DNA of 64,000 bases from Chenopodium formosanum (taxonomy: Eukaryota > Streptophyta > Magnoliopsida > Caryophyllales > Amaranthaceae). The notes beneath the pieces are model-generated. The model was not told where the DNA came from. It worked only from the letters and a program-made list of their open reading frames with translations, and ran no database searches. Within the stretch, counting starts at the first letter, position 1. Each line of letters starts with the position of its first letter. The stretch is from assembly GCA_024500155.1 (NCBI GenBank), contig CM044874.1, positions 7,021,001 through 7,085,000 of the forward strand, in the 5' to 3' direction. A program made the translations under genes and the position numbers. Positions 34,775-47,569 of the stretch are shown here, in pieces.

Positions 34775-37353
34775 TCTACAATTGAAAGAATTTTAATGAA
34801 AAACCATTCAAAATTACTTAAATAAGATTGAATTTTATTCATGCAAATTTTCAATACTTATTTAACGTCTTATTTACACGTAAAATTGTCCCTATTTTGT
34901 GAAAATAAGGCGATTCCAAGATCCGAAGAAACAAAGAGTGGTTAAGCATGCTTTGGCTTGTCTTAACACTCAATCTTCTAGGGTAAGCATTGCCTTGCTA
35001 ATGGCTCTAAGCCACTCTTGGTTAGACAATCGTCGCATCTAATGCATCTTTGACGATGTATCTCTTTTACCACGGTATGTGAGGACTCCTCACTCATACC
35101 GATGAGTTAAACCAAAACCAACGTGCACACCCGGTGTGCCTTATGAGCCTTGGAGAAGTGATGGCACCTCGCTTTGGCGTAGCCTACCATCACCCTCGTT
35201 CGGTTGGTAAGTGTTGTTTTGGAAAGGCAAGTTTGACTCAATATTATTAGGGACCTAGGATTTCTATGTTGGTTGATTTAAGTGAACTTAACTAATCATC
35301 GCAACATAAAGAAAACCTAAACATGCATCTAACGAATAATTCACATGTATATAAGCATAAAATATAAAGCGAAATTATAGATGCATATTGGCAACTAGCA
35401 TGACCCCTTGAATTCTTCAAATCTTCAAAAGGTCTTCATTTGCAATTCAAGGCTGTGTCTTCCAAGATATGTCGTCTTCAAGACTTAACCAAACTATGCA
35501 AATACTAGTGTCTACGACTAGGAATAATCTAAATATTAAGGTACAAAAAATACTTAACGGTGCGTAGACTGTATTTAGATTTACAAAAATACATAATGGC
35601 ACGTAGTCCATATTTTCTATCCTAATCGGGTCCCACTAGTTGCCATTTCATAAAACCTGTGAGAGAGAATATATATTTCATTCATCCATTCACTATTTGT
35701 GAATGACCCATGCAATTTACAGTATCAAACAAGTAAAATGCATTTAAACAACGAGCGCACTAGTAACTAATCTAGGTGGTTAATCCGATTAACACGCCTA
35801 ATTAAAACTAGTCAAAGTTGTTTAATCGATTATGTAATTGACGTCATTAGTAATTGAAGCTCCCACTAAATTCCGCATTTCCCTTAATTAATCCAATTAA
35901 TTAAGTCGGTAGCACCCAAACTTGTCAAAATAAAATTTTGCGAATGCCGCTCAAAACCGAGGCCTAGCCTCCCAAAATTTTAATTAAAATAAACAAAATT
36001 AATTAAAATAAATATAACGGCAAAATAAGCAATATTAAGCCAACCGCATTTCAAGTGGCTTTCGCTTTAAGTGTTTTGCCAAGGAAACTCAAATAATCGC
36101 GGCTCATGCAAACCAAGCATACTACGGCTATTCACCTCACCGCACCAAGCATATGCACACATAAAAAAACTCCGCACACAAAGCCCGCGGCAAGCAGCCA
36201 TGGGTTGCTGCCACTGCAGCACGTACGCGCACGCACAGCCATGGCTGCTGGTGCGTGGCTGCTGCGGCCGTGTGCTGCTGCCGCGCGTGTGGCCGCACGC
36301 AAAGCGGGGCAGCCATATACGGGCTGCTATGCAGCCCGGCTAGCCAAGGGTGGTTCTTTGCCTCGTTTTGCGTGCCATAGCCTCGGGATTTGATCCCATT
36401 TTGCGAGACATAATTAATTAATTCTAAATTAATTTTAGAACTAACTTAATGAGCAAAAAATAAAAATTTTAAACAAGTCTAACTTATTAAAATTTCAAAG
36501 TGCAAATAACCAAAATAATTCCAAGAACCATTCTTAATTAAATTGGTTTAGCTTGGTGCAATAACAAAGTTGAGGCAATTTCTCACTTTTAATTTAATCA
36601 ATTTAAATTAAACTTGAGAATTTGACAAAGTAAGGGGGAAGTTGGAAAAATATGAACTTTAATGTTCAAATGAAAATTCCAACATCTAAATTTTGTGAAT
36701 CCTTGAAAATTATATCTTCCAACATGAAGATAACCAAATTTCTATCATAAAAATTGAAACTTTATGTTTCCAATCAACTCTAAATGATTAAAACAACAAA
36801 GTTTAACACAAAATAACATGGAATTTAGTGGTTTTTAAAGTTTCAATCACTTATCACAAATAAAGATTGAATCTTTAACACTTAGGAAGCCTCAAAACAA
36901 AAATTTTCACACTAAAAAGCAATTAGTTTGCAATTATGTGAAAATAAATCAACCTTTAAGCATCAAATACTACCAAGTAAGTGTTCTTTAAGGGGACATA
37001 AAAATGCAGAAAATAATGCAAATAATCAACCACATAATCAACAAGTTATGCCATTAATTTCAAGGTTAGAAAAGACTTAAAACTTTTCGTCAAAAACGAA
37101 AAATCTCTCGAAAAAGGCATTTCTGGTAAGAATTTGGCTAAAATCACAGACCCAACGGGAAAACCTTTCCAGAACACCTTTTCCACCCAAAATTCACTAT
37201 TTTTGGGCGAAAATCTGGGTTCTAGGCCAAATTCGACATTAAAAACGAGATTAAAATAAATAAAACCGAGCTACTAATCTAATTAGCAACTTAAACTAGA
37301 AAAATAAGCCAAAATAAACCTTGAAAAATATGATTATAAAAATAAACGAGCGG
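34775..37353 (-). other. C1 long untranslated leader
   Basis: Mostly AT-rich, without ORFs on the minus strand. A GC-rich block at 36190-36345 repeats GCTGCTG and GTGCGTGGCTGCTG words like those in the C1 LTR. The 35400-35640 part aligns with C0 (12590-12860). Confidence 0.6.
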
Positions 37354-37367
37354 GGCTCCGATACCGC
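37354..37367 (-). promoter_or_regulatory. C1 primer binding site
   Basis: On the minus strand GCGGTATCGGAGCC directly follows the 5' LTR. It resembles TGGTATCAGAGC, the usual copia site complementary to initiator tRNA-Met. Confidence 0.85.
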
Positions 37368-38659
37368 TGTTGGGGTTTGGTGAGTCCGACTCACCGCGGA
37401 AACAACCCCGACCCAAGGAACCACTCGTAATTAATAAAACCATAAAACATAAATAAATAAGCACAAGAAAAGGAAGAACGAATCATACCCTTGAAGCGAG
37501 CTTCGCCCTCTCAAAACGGGCTCTTACTTGAAAGCCTTGAGCACCGCAAATGCCGTGCCTCCAACGGTATCCACCCACAAAGGACGAACACGACTTTTTA
37601 GGTCCGCTACCTTGGAGTTAGCAAGGTCCGACCAAAACCCAAGTGTTAATGGAGTTTAAGAGTTTTTCCCAAAATATGGAATGCTCTTTCTAACTCTCAC
37701 TCAAGCACTTTACTCCAAATCCCAAGGTTGGTATTTATAGAGGAAAGTATGAGTGGAAATTTCTATCCCATCAATGTGGGATCATGAAATTCCACAAAAT
37801 AATTTAAAGCTAAATTAAATTAAAATTGCAAACTAATAATAAATCTACAAGTGGCATTACCATGTGAAATGGGTTTGTGCGGACCACATGGAGAGTAGGG
37901 GACCATACTTGCTCCCCACTCAATACTTTCCTTGTGCCACATGTCCTTACCCACTTGCTCCCATATTCCTCAAGCTTCCCATAGTGACCGGCCCTATAGC
38001 CAAGCCACGAGCCTAGCCCGAGCCCAGCCCAGCACCAAGATGCGGGCTGCTGCTGTGCGCACAAGCCACGCACTTGGTGCGGGCTTGCTGCTGTGCGTGC
38101 GCTGCTAGCACGCCTAGCTTGCGACAGCTAGCTGCGGCACGCACCACGTGCACGCGGCTGCTAGCATGGTGCGCTAGCACGCACCTAGCCAGCCATGCTA
38201 GGCTCGGCTTGGTGCGCTTGCTAGCCACCTATGCTTGGACATTTTTTCCCCTAGCATTCGGATGCTCGGGGCATTCCGATGCTAGGGGTATTTTGGGAAT
38301 ATGGTCGATTTATTATTATTTTGTGCGTCTCATCTTTTTATTATTTTTGACTCGACTTCCGACGATCGGTTTCGACGCTCCAAGCTCGAATTACCGACGT
38401 CTAAATATTTTACACTCGGGCGACAAATTAATTTCTTCCGAATTAATTCGTCGAGTCGGTTCGTATATTTTGCTTAGGTGTGACTCGAAGGGTTCAATCA
38501 AGATTAAGCTGTAATATTAATTATATTAATATTACTGATCGGAAGCGGCCTCCACCCAGGCATTCCGATCACTTGACCTTACTGAATATATTAGCTTTCT
38601 AATAATTCTGAACCCGCTATCAAAATAATACACTTGTTCGAAGAACACCATTCCTTTCA
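37368..38659 (-). repeat. C1 5' LTR
   Basis: Starts TGTTGGGGTTTGG and ends CATTCCTTTCA. It has a minus-strand TATA box (TATTTATA, 37732-37739) and a GC-rich repeated block (about 38000-38225). It differs from the 3' LTR by scattered substitutions and an indel in the GC-rich block, so insertion is not very recent. Confidence 0.92.
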
Positions 38660-38664
38660 GTAAG

Positions 38665-39438
38665 GCAGTTGTTTCACGTTGGTAAGTAGCACCCGCATTT
38701 TTCAACCCGAATGGCATTATCATGTAGCAGTAAGTGCCCCATGGTGTTATAAAAGTTGTTTTATCCATGTCTTCTTCTGCCATGAGGATCCTGTAGTAAC
38801 CTGCGTACCCATCCATGAACGAGAGGAGCGCGTGATTTGCCGTATTATCTACCAGAATATCGATGTGTAGCAAAGGGAAGTCGTCCTTTGGACTTGCCTT
38901 ATTTAGATCTCGATAGTCGACACACATTCTTACCCTTCCGTCTTTCTTCGGAACTGGGACGACGTTGGCGACCCATTCGGGGTATTTGGATACCTTGATG
39001 AAACATGCAGTTATTTGTTTATGAACTTCTTCTTTTATTTTAAGAGCTACGTCGGGTTCGACGTAACTTTTGTTTTACGGGTTTCATTCCTGGAATTAGT
39101 GGTATAGTGTGTTGAGCTATTTCTCTATTAATGCCTAGCATATCTTCGTATGACCAAGCAAATAGATCGATAAATTCTTTAAGTAAGTTAATTAAATCGG
39201 TTCTTTCTTGTTTATTCAGTGTTAATCCGATTTTAACTTCTCTTTTATGGGTTGAATCATTTGAGATATCAACCGTATCAGTTTCTTCAATTACCGGTGT
39301 TTTCTTTTCGAGTGTTTCCATTGCTTTAATAATTTCTTTGTCTTTTTCATTGTTAGTTAAGCAATGCTCGTTATCTTGGGTTAGACAAGAACACGAGAAA
39401 TAAGGAGAAGGAGAAATATTATTATACTCTAAGATCAT
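38665..39438 (-). pseudogene. M1 reverse transcriptase, N-terminal part
   Basis: RT begins at IDLFAWSYEDMLGI and QHTIPLIPGMKPVKQKLRR. A frameshift near 39055 breaks the next part (ITACFIKVSKYPEWVANVVPVPKKDG in another frame). It then reads VDYRDLNKASPKDDFPL, LSFMDGYAGYYRI (catalytic Asp) and FITPWGTYCYMIMPFGLKNAGATY. The C1 insertion falls just after this. Confidence 0.85.
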
Positions 39439-39459
39439 TACATCAAAGAGTGATATGTC

Positions 39460-39996
39460 CTAAGGGACTTGATCACTAACTATTCTAGGAGAATAAATAG
39501 GAGGGGAAGGTGCTACTACTAAAGACTTAGAAGACTCTAGGGGGAGAGACTCCGACTCAGACTTAGACTCAGACGACTCTTCAAACATTGGTCCTTGCCC
39601 TGTCGTGATGGATATCTTCCTTCCACTTGGAGTAGTCACCTTGATAGTCTTGCGCCACCCTTGTAGTGACCCTTCAGCTGGAGTGATTAGCTTCGAGGGA
39701 TCGAATCTTTTGCTTTGTAGGATTGTTTGAATGAGCGAGGAGTTATCCTCTTTATAAGTTGGCTCATTCTTTTCTTGCCCAAACAGTAATCCCATGACAT
39801 TAAAGTCAAAGCATGGGGGTGCTTTCTCCTTGTGGACAAGAGTTGGGATTTCATCAGTGAAGTAGCAATCCAAGAAAATTACAAATCCCGGTTGCCTTAT
39901 GTCGTTTATGACAAATGTTTCGTGAAATTCATGGCATGGATAGTCCTCTCCTTCTTTTATGAATTGACCATTAAGTGTAAGAGGGTATTGATCCAT
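39460..39996 (-). pseudogene. M1 protease-RT linker
   Basis: A 178-codon open stretch starting MDQYPLTLNGQF, with SLQGWRKTIKVTTPSGRK and a Ser/Glu-rich tail. Tat/Ogre pol has such a linker between protease and RT. I recognise no catalytic motif. Confidence 0.6.
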
Positions 39997-40280
39997 TAGG
40001 ATTGCTTTCTTTTGAATGCGAGCGTCCCTACGTGCCTTTGACTTTTCCTGGGCTCGCTTGAGATCTTTCCGAGTTGGTTTGAAACCAAGTTCGAAAGTGT
40101 CTAACTTAGGGAGGCCAGGTGACTGCAGTGACTTTGCTATTCATTTCTTCTTTCCTAGGGTCATCCCAGAAAATGTCCTTGTTTTTTCAGCATAGCATTC
40201 ACGATCATGTTGGAATGGGGGTCATGGCAAAGAAGGGTCCTTTCATCCTCCTAGATTAAGGAGACTTCTTCGTTAAAGCC

Positions 40281-41014
40281 TCATAAGTCTTCATCATCCT
40301 CGTCGTGCTCCACATTAATGATTGGATTTTCTATAGACTTGATCCGCATATGCGAAGCATCGATGGTAATAGGAATTCCCCCAACTATAGCTTTTACTTG
40401 TTGGTGGAGAGATGAGGGGACGACCTTTAGGTCATGAAGCCAGGGGCGTCCCAACAGCAAATTGAACGAAGCTTTAATGTCTACTACTTGGAAGGTAGTA
40501 GCATGTTCTATTGCTCCTGCCGTCACATTCAGGGTAATTTTACCAAGCGCTTGACGACGAGTGTTGTCATAGGCTCTTATTCCTTGTGTAGACGGAGTTA
40601 AATCTTCGTCCTTTATGCCTAGCATCCTCGCAGTTCTAAGTGGACAGGCGTTGATGGCCGATCCGTTGTCTACAAGAGTCATAGGAACATTCATTCTCTT
40701 GCAAACTATTGTGAGGTTTAATGCCTTGTAGTGTTTGTCACCTTCTGGAGGTAAATCCTTGTCAGAAAAGGTGATCAAATTGATTGGACTAGGAAGATCA
40801 CTTGTGAGGAAGTTGGCTAATCCTTCAGATGTAGTGTCAAAATCTATCCCAATTTTGTCCAAGGCGTTCATTACAGCCAACCTATGTTCTCGAGATGTCG
40901 CCAAAAGTTTCCATACGTTCATCTCAACTTTTGTCTTCTTAAACTGCTTAACAATATCATTGTCTTCAATGATAGGTATAGGAACTTGTTGTGTGGTCGG
41001 CATAGGTTGTGTTA
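40281..41014 (-). pseudogene. M1 aspartic protease
   Basis: The open stretch has KRMNVPMTLVDNGSAINACP, with D-N-G-S as the active-site loop, and FNLLLGRPWLHDL as the flap-distal G-R motif. It would mature the Gag-Pol polyprotein. It is preceded by a frameshift near 41015 (CCTCCCGTTTAACAC against CCTCCCGTCTCAACAC in H1). H1 has the homologous region at 47340-47569 and 60133-60445. Confidence 0.82.
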
Positions 41015-42907
41015 AACGGGAGGTTGCATTCTCCCGGATCTTGTGAGGACGTCTATCTATGAGTCTTCTTCAGCCCAAAAGTCATCCATGGCATATGACA
41101 CGGAGGGTGGCGACCCTATTATGTCTTTTAGATAGACATCTTCTTCATCACTGTCCCAAACTCCATTAATAGTTGCATCGTCTTCTTGTGGAACTTGGAC
41201 TAGTTTCTTTTCATCAATCATCTTCTGAACAAAATCTTTGAATTTGAAACAGTTTTCGATGGTGTGACCCCTTGATTGATGATACTAACAGTAATACCTA
41301 TCTGTCTTTTTCAATGATTCGAATGGTCTCGGTTCGAGAGGTTTGATCTCGCCACTCTCGGAAAGCATTTCGAACATTTGTGCATATGGGATCCCAATTG
41401 GAGTGTAAATTCTATTACTCTTCTTGGGTTTTTCAGTGACTTGTAAAGGAAAACGCTTTGCCTCATAAGTCGTTCTCACTGGTGTGAATTCTCTTTTAGG
41501 TTCATCTTTCGGAAGTGGAACCTCGTCATATTTCTTTTGGGGTTCCCTTATAGCTTTGAGAGCTTCACGTAGTAAATGCGGTACCTCCATCATAGACAGC
41601 GTGAGCAATTGTATATCTTCCTTACTTGCCGGTTCTGGAAGGTTATCTTTGACATCAAAAAAGGTTTCCTCCTCTTTTTCTGTGGCATAGATTTCTTTGA
41701 CATGTCTAATGAGAGACGAGGGGTCAACCTTGTTTTCCTCATCAGAGATAGCCAGGGCTTGAGCGAGAGGTTCATTATTAATGCTTGGCTTCTTACTGGC
41801 AAGGGGCAACGGCAGCTTGTTGTTGTCAATTAAGTCTTGGATAGCTTCCTTAAGCTTCCAACAGTTTTCGGTGAGATAGCCCCTACCTTGGTGATACTTA
41901 CAGTGTGCATTGGGGTTCCAATTAGCCGACCTCTTCTTGACTGGTGGGTCCCCAAATGGTCTAATAGGAGTTATAAGACCTTTTGCATTTAATCGATCAA
42001 ATGCGGTGTCATAACTCATGCCAATAGGAGTAAAGTTTCTCCTAAATGGTTTCTTTTGTCCTTGATTGTTCATAGAAAGGACTTCTCCTAAATTAAAAGT
42101 GCTAACGTTGTTTGAGTGGGTGTTTTTGGAAGAAGAAGGATTTTCGTTCTTCTTTCCTTTCCATCCACTGTTGGAGTTATTGTTGGCAGCTTTTAACTTA
42201 GCCAGGTCGTCTTCAATATTGATCCCAATGTCATAGACGACCTTTAAGGTATGGAGATTGTTTTGATACTTGAGATGCTTGGAATATTTTTCTTGGAAGT
42301 TTTTGATGAACAACCTCACAGACTCTTTCACTTGGCACCTCAATCATCTTAACTAAGGTTTCCCTCCATTTGTTAAAGAAAGAGGTGAAGCCTTCATTCT
42401 CTTTCTGCTTAAGGATCTCAAGTTCCCTATGGTCAGTCTCGACTTGAATGTTGCACTTGTACCTATTAACGAAAGCGTTTGCTATGGATTCCCAAGTAGA
42501 AGTCTTTTCTTTCTCGAGAGAAAAGAACCATTATTGGCAAACGATCTCGAGAGATAGTGAAAACAGAGAAGGGAAAACTTTCTTATCGACACCCTTAATA
42601 CTCATTATTGTTTCAAATGCTCTTAAATGAAAATAAGGGTTATCAGTTGCTCTGAATTTTGGGATGTCATTGGCATTGAACTTCTGCGGAAGAAGATCTT
42701 TGTCCACCGAGACCCCTTGTGATGTAAGCCCTTGAAACTTGTAGTCGCTAGATAGCTTGCTTAGACTCTCTTGCATGAGGTCCATCTGTTGTTGTTTCAC
42801 GGGATCATCAATCTTGAGTGTGAGAAGTTTCAGTGTCTCAATCACGGTAACCAGTTGGTTCATAAGATCATTGACTTCTTTCTGTGTTGCCATTATAGTC
42901 TTAGCTT
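41015..42907 (-). pseudogene. M1 gag (two zinc motifs)
   Basis: The first Met at 42893 (MATQKEVNDL) follows IARKKKAKTI, where H1 has MARKRKAKKI. A Gag core (NPYFHLRAFETIMSIKG) runs to a stop at 42531, with a frameshift near 42340. Two CxYH-type zinc motifs follow: CKYHQGRGYLTENCW near 41890 and C-x-YHQSRGHTIENC near 41280. In the second, Gln is now TAG (41285-41287). Duplicate CCHC-like motifs with this spacing are typical of Tat/Ogre Gag. Confidence 0.83.
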
Positions 42908-44559
42908 TCTTCTTGCGAGCTATGGGTTTGTCGAAAAGTTGGACTTGTACGAAAAGATTGTCTTTAATTAACTGTCCTTCCTTCCTCGACCACGCGCTGT
43001 AATTTAAACCATTTTGCGTTTTAATTACTTGACTCGAATCAACTTGACTTTACGGTTTATTTTAAGGAGGAAAAAGAAAAATAAAAAATGGGTGCATATT
43101 TTCTGCAAAAATAATGTACATATTTTTAGGGAGCTAAGTATAGTTTTTTTAAATTGGAGGATTAATATCCGACTTACTCCCCTAAAAAAATGACGGAAAA
43201 AACGCGCACGCAAGACTCTCTTAAACATGGTCAAAGTATGTGTATTGGTGTGTGCGTTGAGTGTAAATGACATGCTTGGACTCTTGTGTAAGACCATGTA
43301 ACTTAGTGCCTAAACTCGATTAATGACTCAACCAACTACTATTGACAGCGAAAATTAACCAAATTAATTAGCAAACTGATTAATTAGACACTAGGTGATG
43401 ACTCGACCTATAATCCGAACAGTCGGCCAAACGACAGGACTGGCGTCACACTGTGTAGCTTGGCGCCAGACGACAGAGCTGTCGCCAGGCGCCACACTGC
43501 TACAGCTCAGATTTTGGCGCCAATGGTGGAGCTTCAATCTGAGACTGTTTCCGGTGTTATTAATCAACTGGGGTATGCCTAAAGTCGTACTAGGTCAATT
43601 CTAATTAAAAAATTAGACTTTATAAACTCAAATTAATTAATTAATTAATTAGGCAAAGTTCTTTAAGTCGTTAATTTATTTAATCTCAACACAAGTCAAA
43701 CAAACGGTTAAGAGAAACATAGAATATATGCACAACAATCAATGCACAATTAGTCAAGTAGGCACAATATGATGCAATGAGTTTGCAACCTAACCATGGC
43801 TCTAGTTCTCTAAAGTTCGGGATATGGTTTAGTCAATAGGGGGTCCATGGTTAATTGTCCGGATGCACCGCGCGGAAGCCTAACCGTGAAGGGTTGGCGC
43901 GAGTGGATGGGACACCGCGAGTTTTAGAAAAAACTCGCTTCCATGGTTTGGTGAACTCAACATTCTCGGATGTACCCTTTGTTGCACGGAGCGTTCAATC
44001 AGGTAGATGGAGCATGAATTCCCAGAGGGTTATGTCCATATGTAGAACACATATGGGTTTCAAAAAAGTGAGAAAAAATTCAATCAGGAAATAGGATCGA
44101 GCAAACAATATGAAAAACGGGTCGAAATTAGAACGCATATTTCTGGCTCAGTATTGGGGGAGGTTGGCGCTAGCAAACAGAGACTGGCGCCAGCTTTAAG
44201 CTGTAGCGCCTGGCGCCAATGCTGGCGTCTGGCGCTACGGTTAAAATACTGGCGCCAATGCTCTGGCCCCTGGCGCTACTTCCCACATGCCTCAGCAGCT
44301 TTCTGTGCTCAATAAAACTTTCCAGTTTCGCGCGGTGTTATTTAGGTCCTAGTTGTGAAAGATATTTCTCAAATTTCCTACGTGTAAAATCCTATGTTTT
44401 TAACTCATTACGGAGGGTCTTTCCAATGAGATCTTTTTTATGCATATGACAATAATGTTAATCAAAATTACGCACATATAATACTTATAACGTTTCGAGT
44501 CTCATCCACTCATTCTAAATCATTGCCGAAAAAAATTCAGGAATTAAAATAGAAATTCT
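42908..44559 (-). other. M1 untranslated leader
   Basis: No minus-strand ORF of note. It holds two GC-rich clusters of GGCGCCA-type units (43440-43530 and 44163-44280), the first also present in the H1 leader. The 43100-43300 block has stretches shared with H1. Confidence 0.65.
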
Positions 44560-44581
44560 CCCCAGTGGAGTCGCCAAAAAC
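44560..44581 (-). promoter_or_regulatory. M1 primer binding site
   Basis: On the minus strand, TTTTTGGCGACTCCACTGGG follows the LTR end. This matches the site described for Ogre/Tat elements (complementary to tRNA-Arg, from memory). Confidence 0.7.
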
Positions 44582-46623
44582 TGTAGGGAATATTTTCAAG
44601 CGTTAATCCCCAGCTTGAACCCCACTGTGATCGTACACTAAAGTACGGTGGCGTCCAAAAGGGAAGAAGATAGAGCAAAAGAGTCGCCAACAAGTTTTAG
44701 GAACTTGTAAACCGTTCACAAGGTGAAGGTTACACCCCTTAACGATCCAAGAGATCGTCAACTCCATAAGGTCTTGAACCAAATAAGGGTTCGGGGATGA
44801 AGGTACAAATCCAACCTAAAAGAGATTGAACCTGCCCTAATAATAGGCCTCTACTTTATTCAGATCGTATTCATGTGCGCTTTCTGACTAACATGCAATC
44901 AATAGGTTTAATTCTGAACCTGCTTATCTATGTTGGTTGAATATTAATGCACAAATAAATCTATTATTGGCGATCACTTGAAATTATAATCAAAATTAAC
45001 CCTAAACAAGATTATTAATTATCATATTAAGCGTGATTACAAGTACAAATTCCCTTTAAACATACATAAAAGGTGTGATCAAGCAATAACGATAAATATC
45101 AAGCAACATAATAAATAATCAAAATAATAATTATAATCATCATCACAATAATTATAACAATCATAATAAAAAATAATAATAACCATCATAATGGCAATCA
45201 TATTAATAATAATAATAATCATGATCATAATAATAATAAGAATAATAATAATAATCGAAATAACAATCATAATGATTATCATAATAATCATAATTAAAAT
45301 AATCGTGTTAAAGCATGATAATAGCAAGATCCTAGGCATGATACTAACAAGATTAATAACAAACCCTAACATGTCACTAAGCAATAAAAATCAAATCTTT
45401 AACCCTAACATGACACTAACAATCATAAATATTAGGAAGAACATAGGAAGCATCGTAACAATCATATTTAATATTAAAATTACCCTAGACATGATACTAG
45501 GAATATCATAATAACAATCTAAACATGATTTCTACATCATAATATCAATTAAAACCATTAAAGTACTTACTTTGATGCCTCGTACCTCTTTCTAATAACA
45601 AAATACACACGTTAGTAACTTCAAGGAAAATAATAAACAAACAATTAAATTAAATAATTGAAAGAGAGATTTGGGACCAAACCCTCAGAAATTAAACCTT
45701 TCACGTCTAGGGCGAAGGCAACTTCGAATATGGCTAGGTGTTTCTAGATCCAATGAATGCGGAATTTTGTATGTAAAAAGCTAGTTTAGAAAAAGGAAAG
45801 ATGAATGAATGATTAAAGAGAATGAGAGAGAATGAAAACTGGTTGTAAGTGAATATAGATGAATGTTGGTGAAAATTGGTGAATGAAAACGAAGTTTTTA
45901 ATACGTTATTTTTAGTAAAAATCAGCAAAAAAGATAAAATTAACAAAACAGAGCATTGGCGCACCTAAAACAGAGCTGGTGCCAACGCTGGCTTATTGGC
46001 GCCAGGTGCCAACATTAGCGCCAGGCGCCAATGCCCGGCGTTGGGCACTAATCCTTTTTTGACGCGTTTTCTAAAATTAGATAAATTTTACCGTACAGGA
46101 GGATAAAATCGTATCTTTTCCTCAAAAATGTTCTTTGATTTTAATTAAAACTCTGAAAAGTCAACAAAAGTCAATTTATCAATGCTAATTGAATTAGGAA
46201 TGAAAAGAACCTTCTAGAAGAATCTAGAAGACTAAAACCATTCCTAATTGCATTAGGAATGATAAATCATATTAGGCCCTCCCCAAGATCATTGGGCCGT
46301 ATATAAGGCTCAAAACGGACCCAGTTTGGTAAATTGGCCATAACTTCCTCAATATTCATCGGAATTGGTCTTATAATATATCGTTGGAAAGGTCTTTACA
46401 AACCCCATCCAACTACACTACTATTGGACCCATATCATGGAACAACTAAACTGGATTGACTATCTTCTTAAAATAAGTTTTCAAAAACAGAGAGAAGAGA
46501 AAAGAAATTAAAACTATCCGCAACACTAGACTTTCCACACTTTCACTTCATTCAATTATGATTCGACGCAAAAGGTACTCATCACTGGGTTTGGTTTTGG
46601 GGAGACACAAATGGGTGTCTACA
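44582..46623 (-). repeat. LTR B (M1 5' LTR)
   Basis: It runs from TGTAGGGAATATTTTC to GGGTGTCTACA. The TATA region reads TTATTTTTAG (45906-45915), a change from TTTATAG in LTRs C and D. A GC cluster lies at 45956-46052. It has only a short (ATA)n run compared with LTR A. Confidence 0.88.
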
Positions 46624-47569
46624 CACCCCTTGCTCATTCCTTGACCATCTCTGATGAGGAAAACGAGGTTGATCCCTCATCTCTCATCAAGCCTATTATA
46701 GAAACTCATGCTATCGAAGAAGAGGAGGAGATCTTTTTCGATTCCATGGATGACTTTCCTGAACCAGCAAGCAAGGAAGATGTACGTGAGGCTCTCGAAT
46801 TCGCAAAGAAACAAGCAGAGGAGCTTCAGAAAAAGAACGATAAAATTCCACCCACAAAGAAGAAAGCTTTCTCTTTACAAGTAACTGATGTACCTAAGAA
46901 GAGAAATAAACTCTATACTCCAATTGAGACTTCATATGCTAAAATGTTCAAAATGCTCTCCGAGAGTGGTAAGGTCAAACCCCTCGAACCGAGACCATTT
47001 GAATCGCTAAAGAGGACAGATAGATTCCACTGTCAATACCATCAATCAGGGGGACACACTATTGAAAACTGTTTTAAATTTAAAGATTTAATTCAGAAAA
47101 TGATTGATGATAAGAAGCTAGTCCAAATCCCACAAGAAGAAGACATAAGCATTAATGGGGTTTTGGATAGCGATGAAGAAGATGTCTACCTAAAAGACAT
47201 GGAAGGACCTCCATCTTCAGTGTCATATTCAATAGATGACTTCTGGGTTGAAGAGGATTCACCTATAGACGTCCTCACAAGATCAGGGAGAACGCAACCT
47301 CCCGTCTCAACACAACCTATGTCGACTACGTAGCAAGTTCCCATACCTATCATAGAAGACAATGATATTGTCAAACAATTCAAAAAGACTAAAGTCGAGA
47401 TTAACGTATGGAAGCTTCTAGCTACATCTCGAGAACATAGGTTTGCAGTGATGATTGCCTTGGATAAGATAGGGATAGATTCTGACACTACTCCTGAGGG
47501 GTTGGCTAACTTCCTTACGAATGATCTCCCTAGTCCTATCAACTTGATCACCTTTCTGACAAAGATTTA
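46624..47569 (+). pseudogene. H1 gag C-terminal part and start of protease region
   Basis: Continues H1 gag from 17056: PLAHSLTISDEENEVDPS follows KPSINNS as in M1 (KPSINNEPLAQALAISDEEN). The second zinc motif CQYHQSGGHTIENC (near 47030) is intact. A TAG at 47331-47333 (Gln in M1) interrupts LTRSGRTQPP and VPIPIIEDND. The frame ends at ITFLTKI, where A1 entered. Confidence 0.86.

Larger units (their letters stand above)
28636..38659 (-). mobile_element. C1: Ty1/copia retrotransposon inserted in M1 RT
   Basis: It is complete in structure: LTRs 28636-29954 and 37368-38659, identical 5-bp target duplications GTAAG (28631-28635 and 38660-38664), a PBS and a PPT. The minus-strand domain order is gag, protease, integrase, RT, RNase H, which is the copia order. 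It is 10.0 kb with a long leader of about 2.6 kb. Stops and frameshifts in gag and pol make it non-functional. It is related to the older element C0. Confidence 0.93.
17057..46623 (-). mobile_element. M1: Tat/Ogre-like Ty3/gypsy retrotransposon (contains C1)
   Basis: The two LTRs are in the same orientation (A, 17057-19165; B, 44582-46623), with a PPT next to A and a PBS next to B. Gag, PR, RT, RNase H, second RNase H and integrase run on the minus strand between them. The flanks are CACCA (17052-17056) and CACCC (46624-46628), a target duplication with one change, and the H1 gag reads through across them. Without C1 the element is about 19.5 kb, large as in the Ogre/Tat group. The reverse transcriptase is interrupted by C1. 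Two antisense genes lie between integrase and the 3' LTR. It is dead as an autonomous element. Confidence 0.88.
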
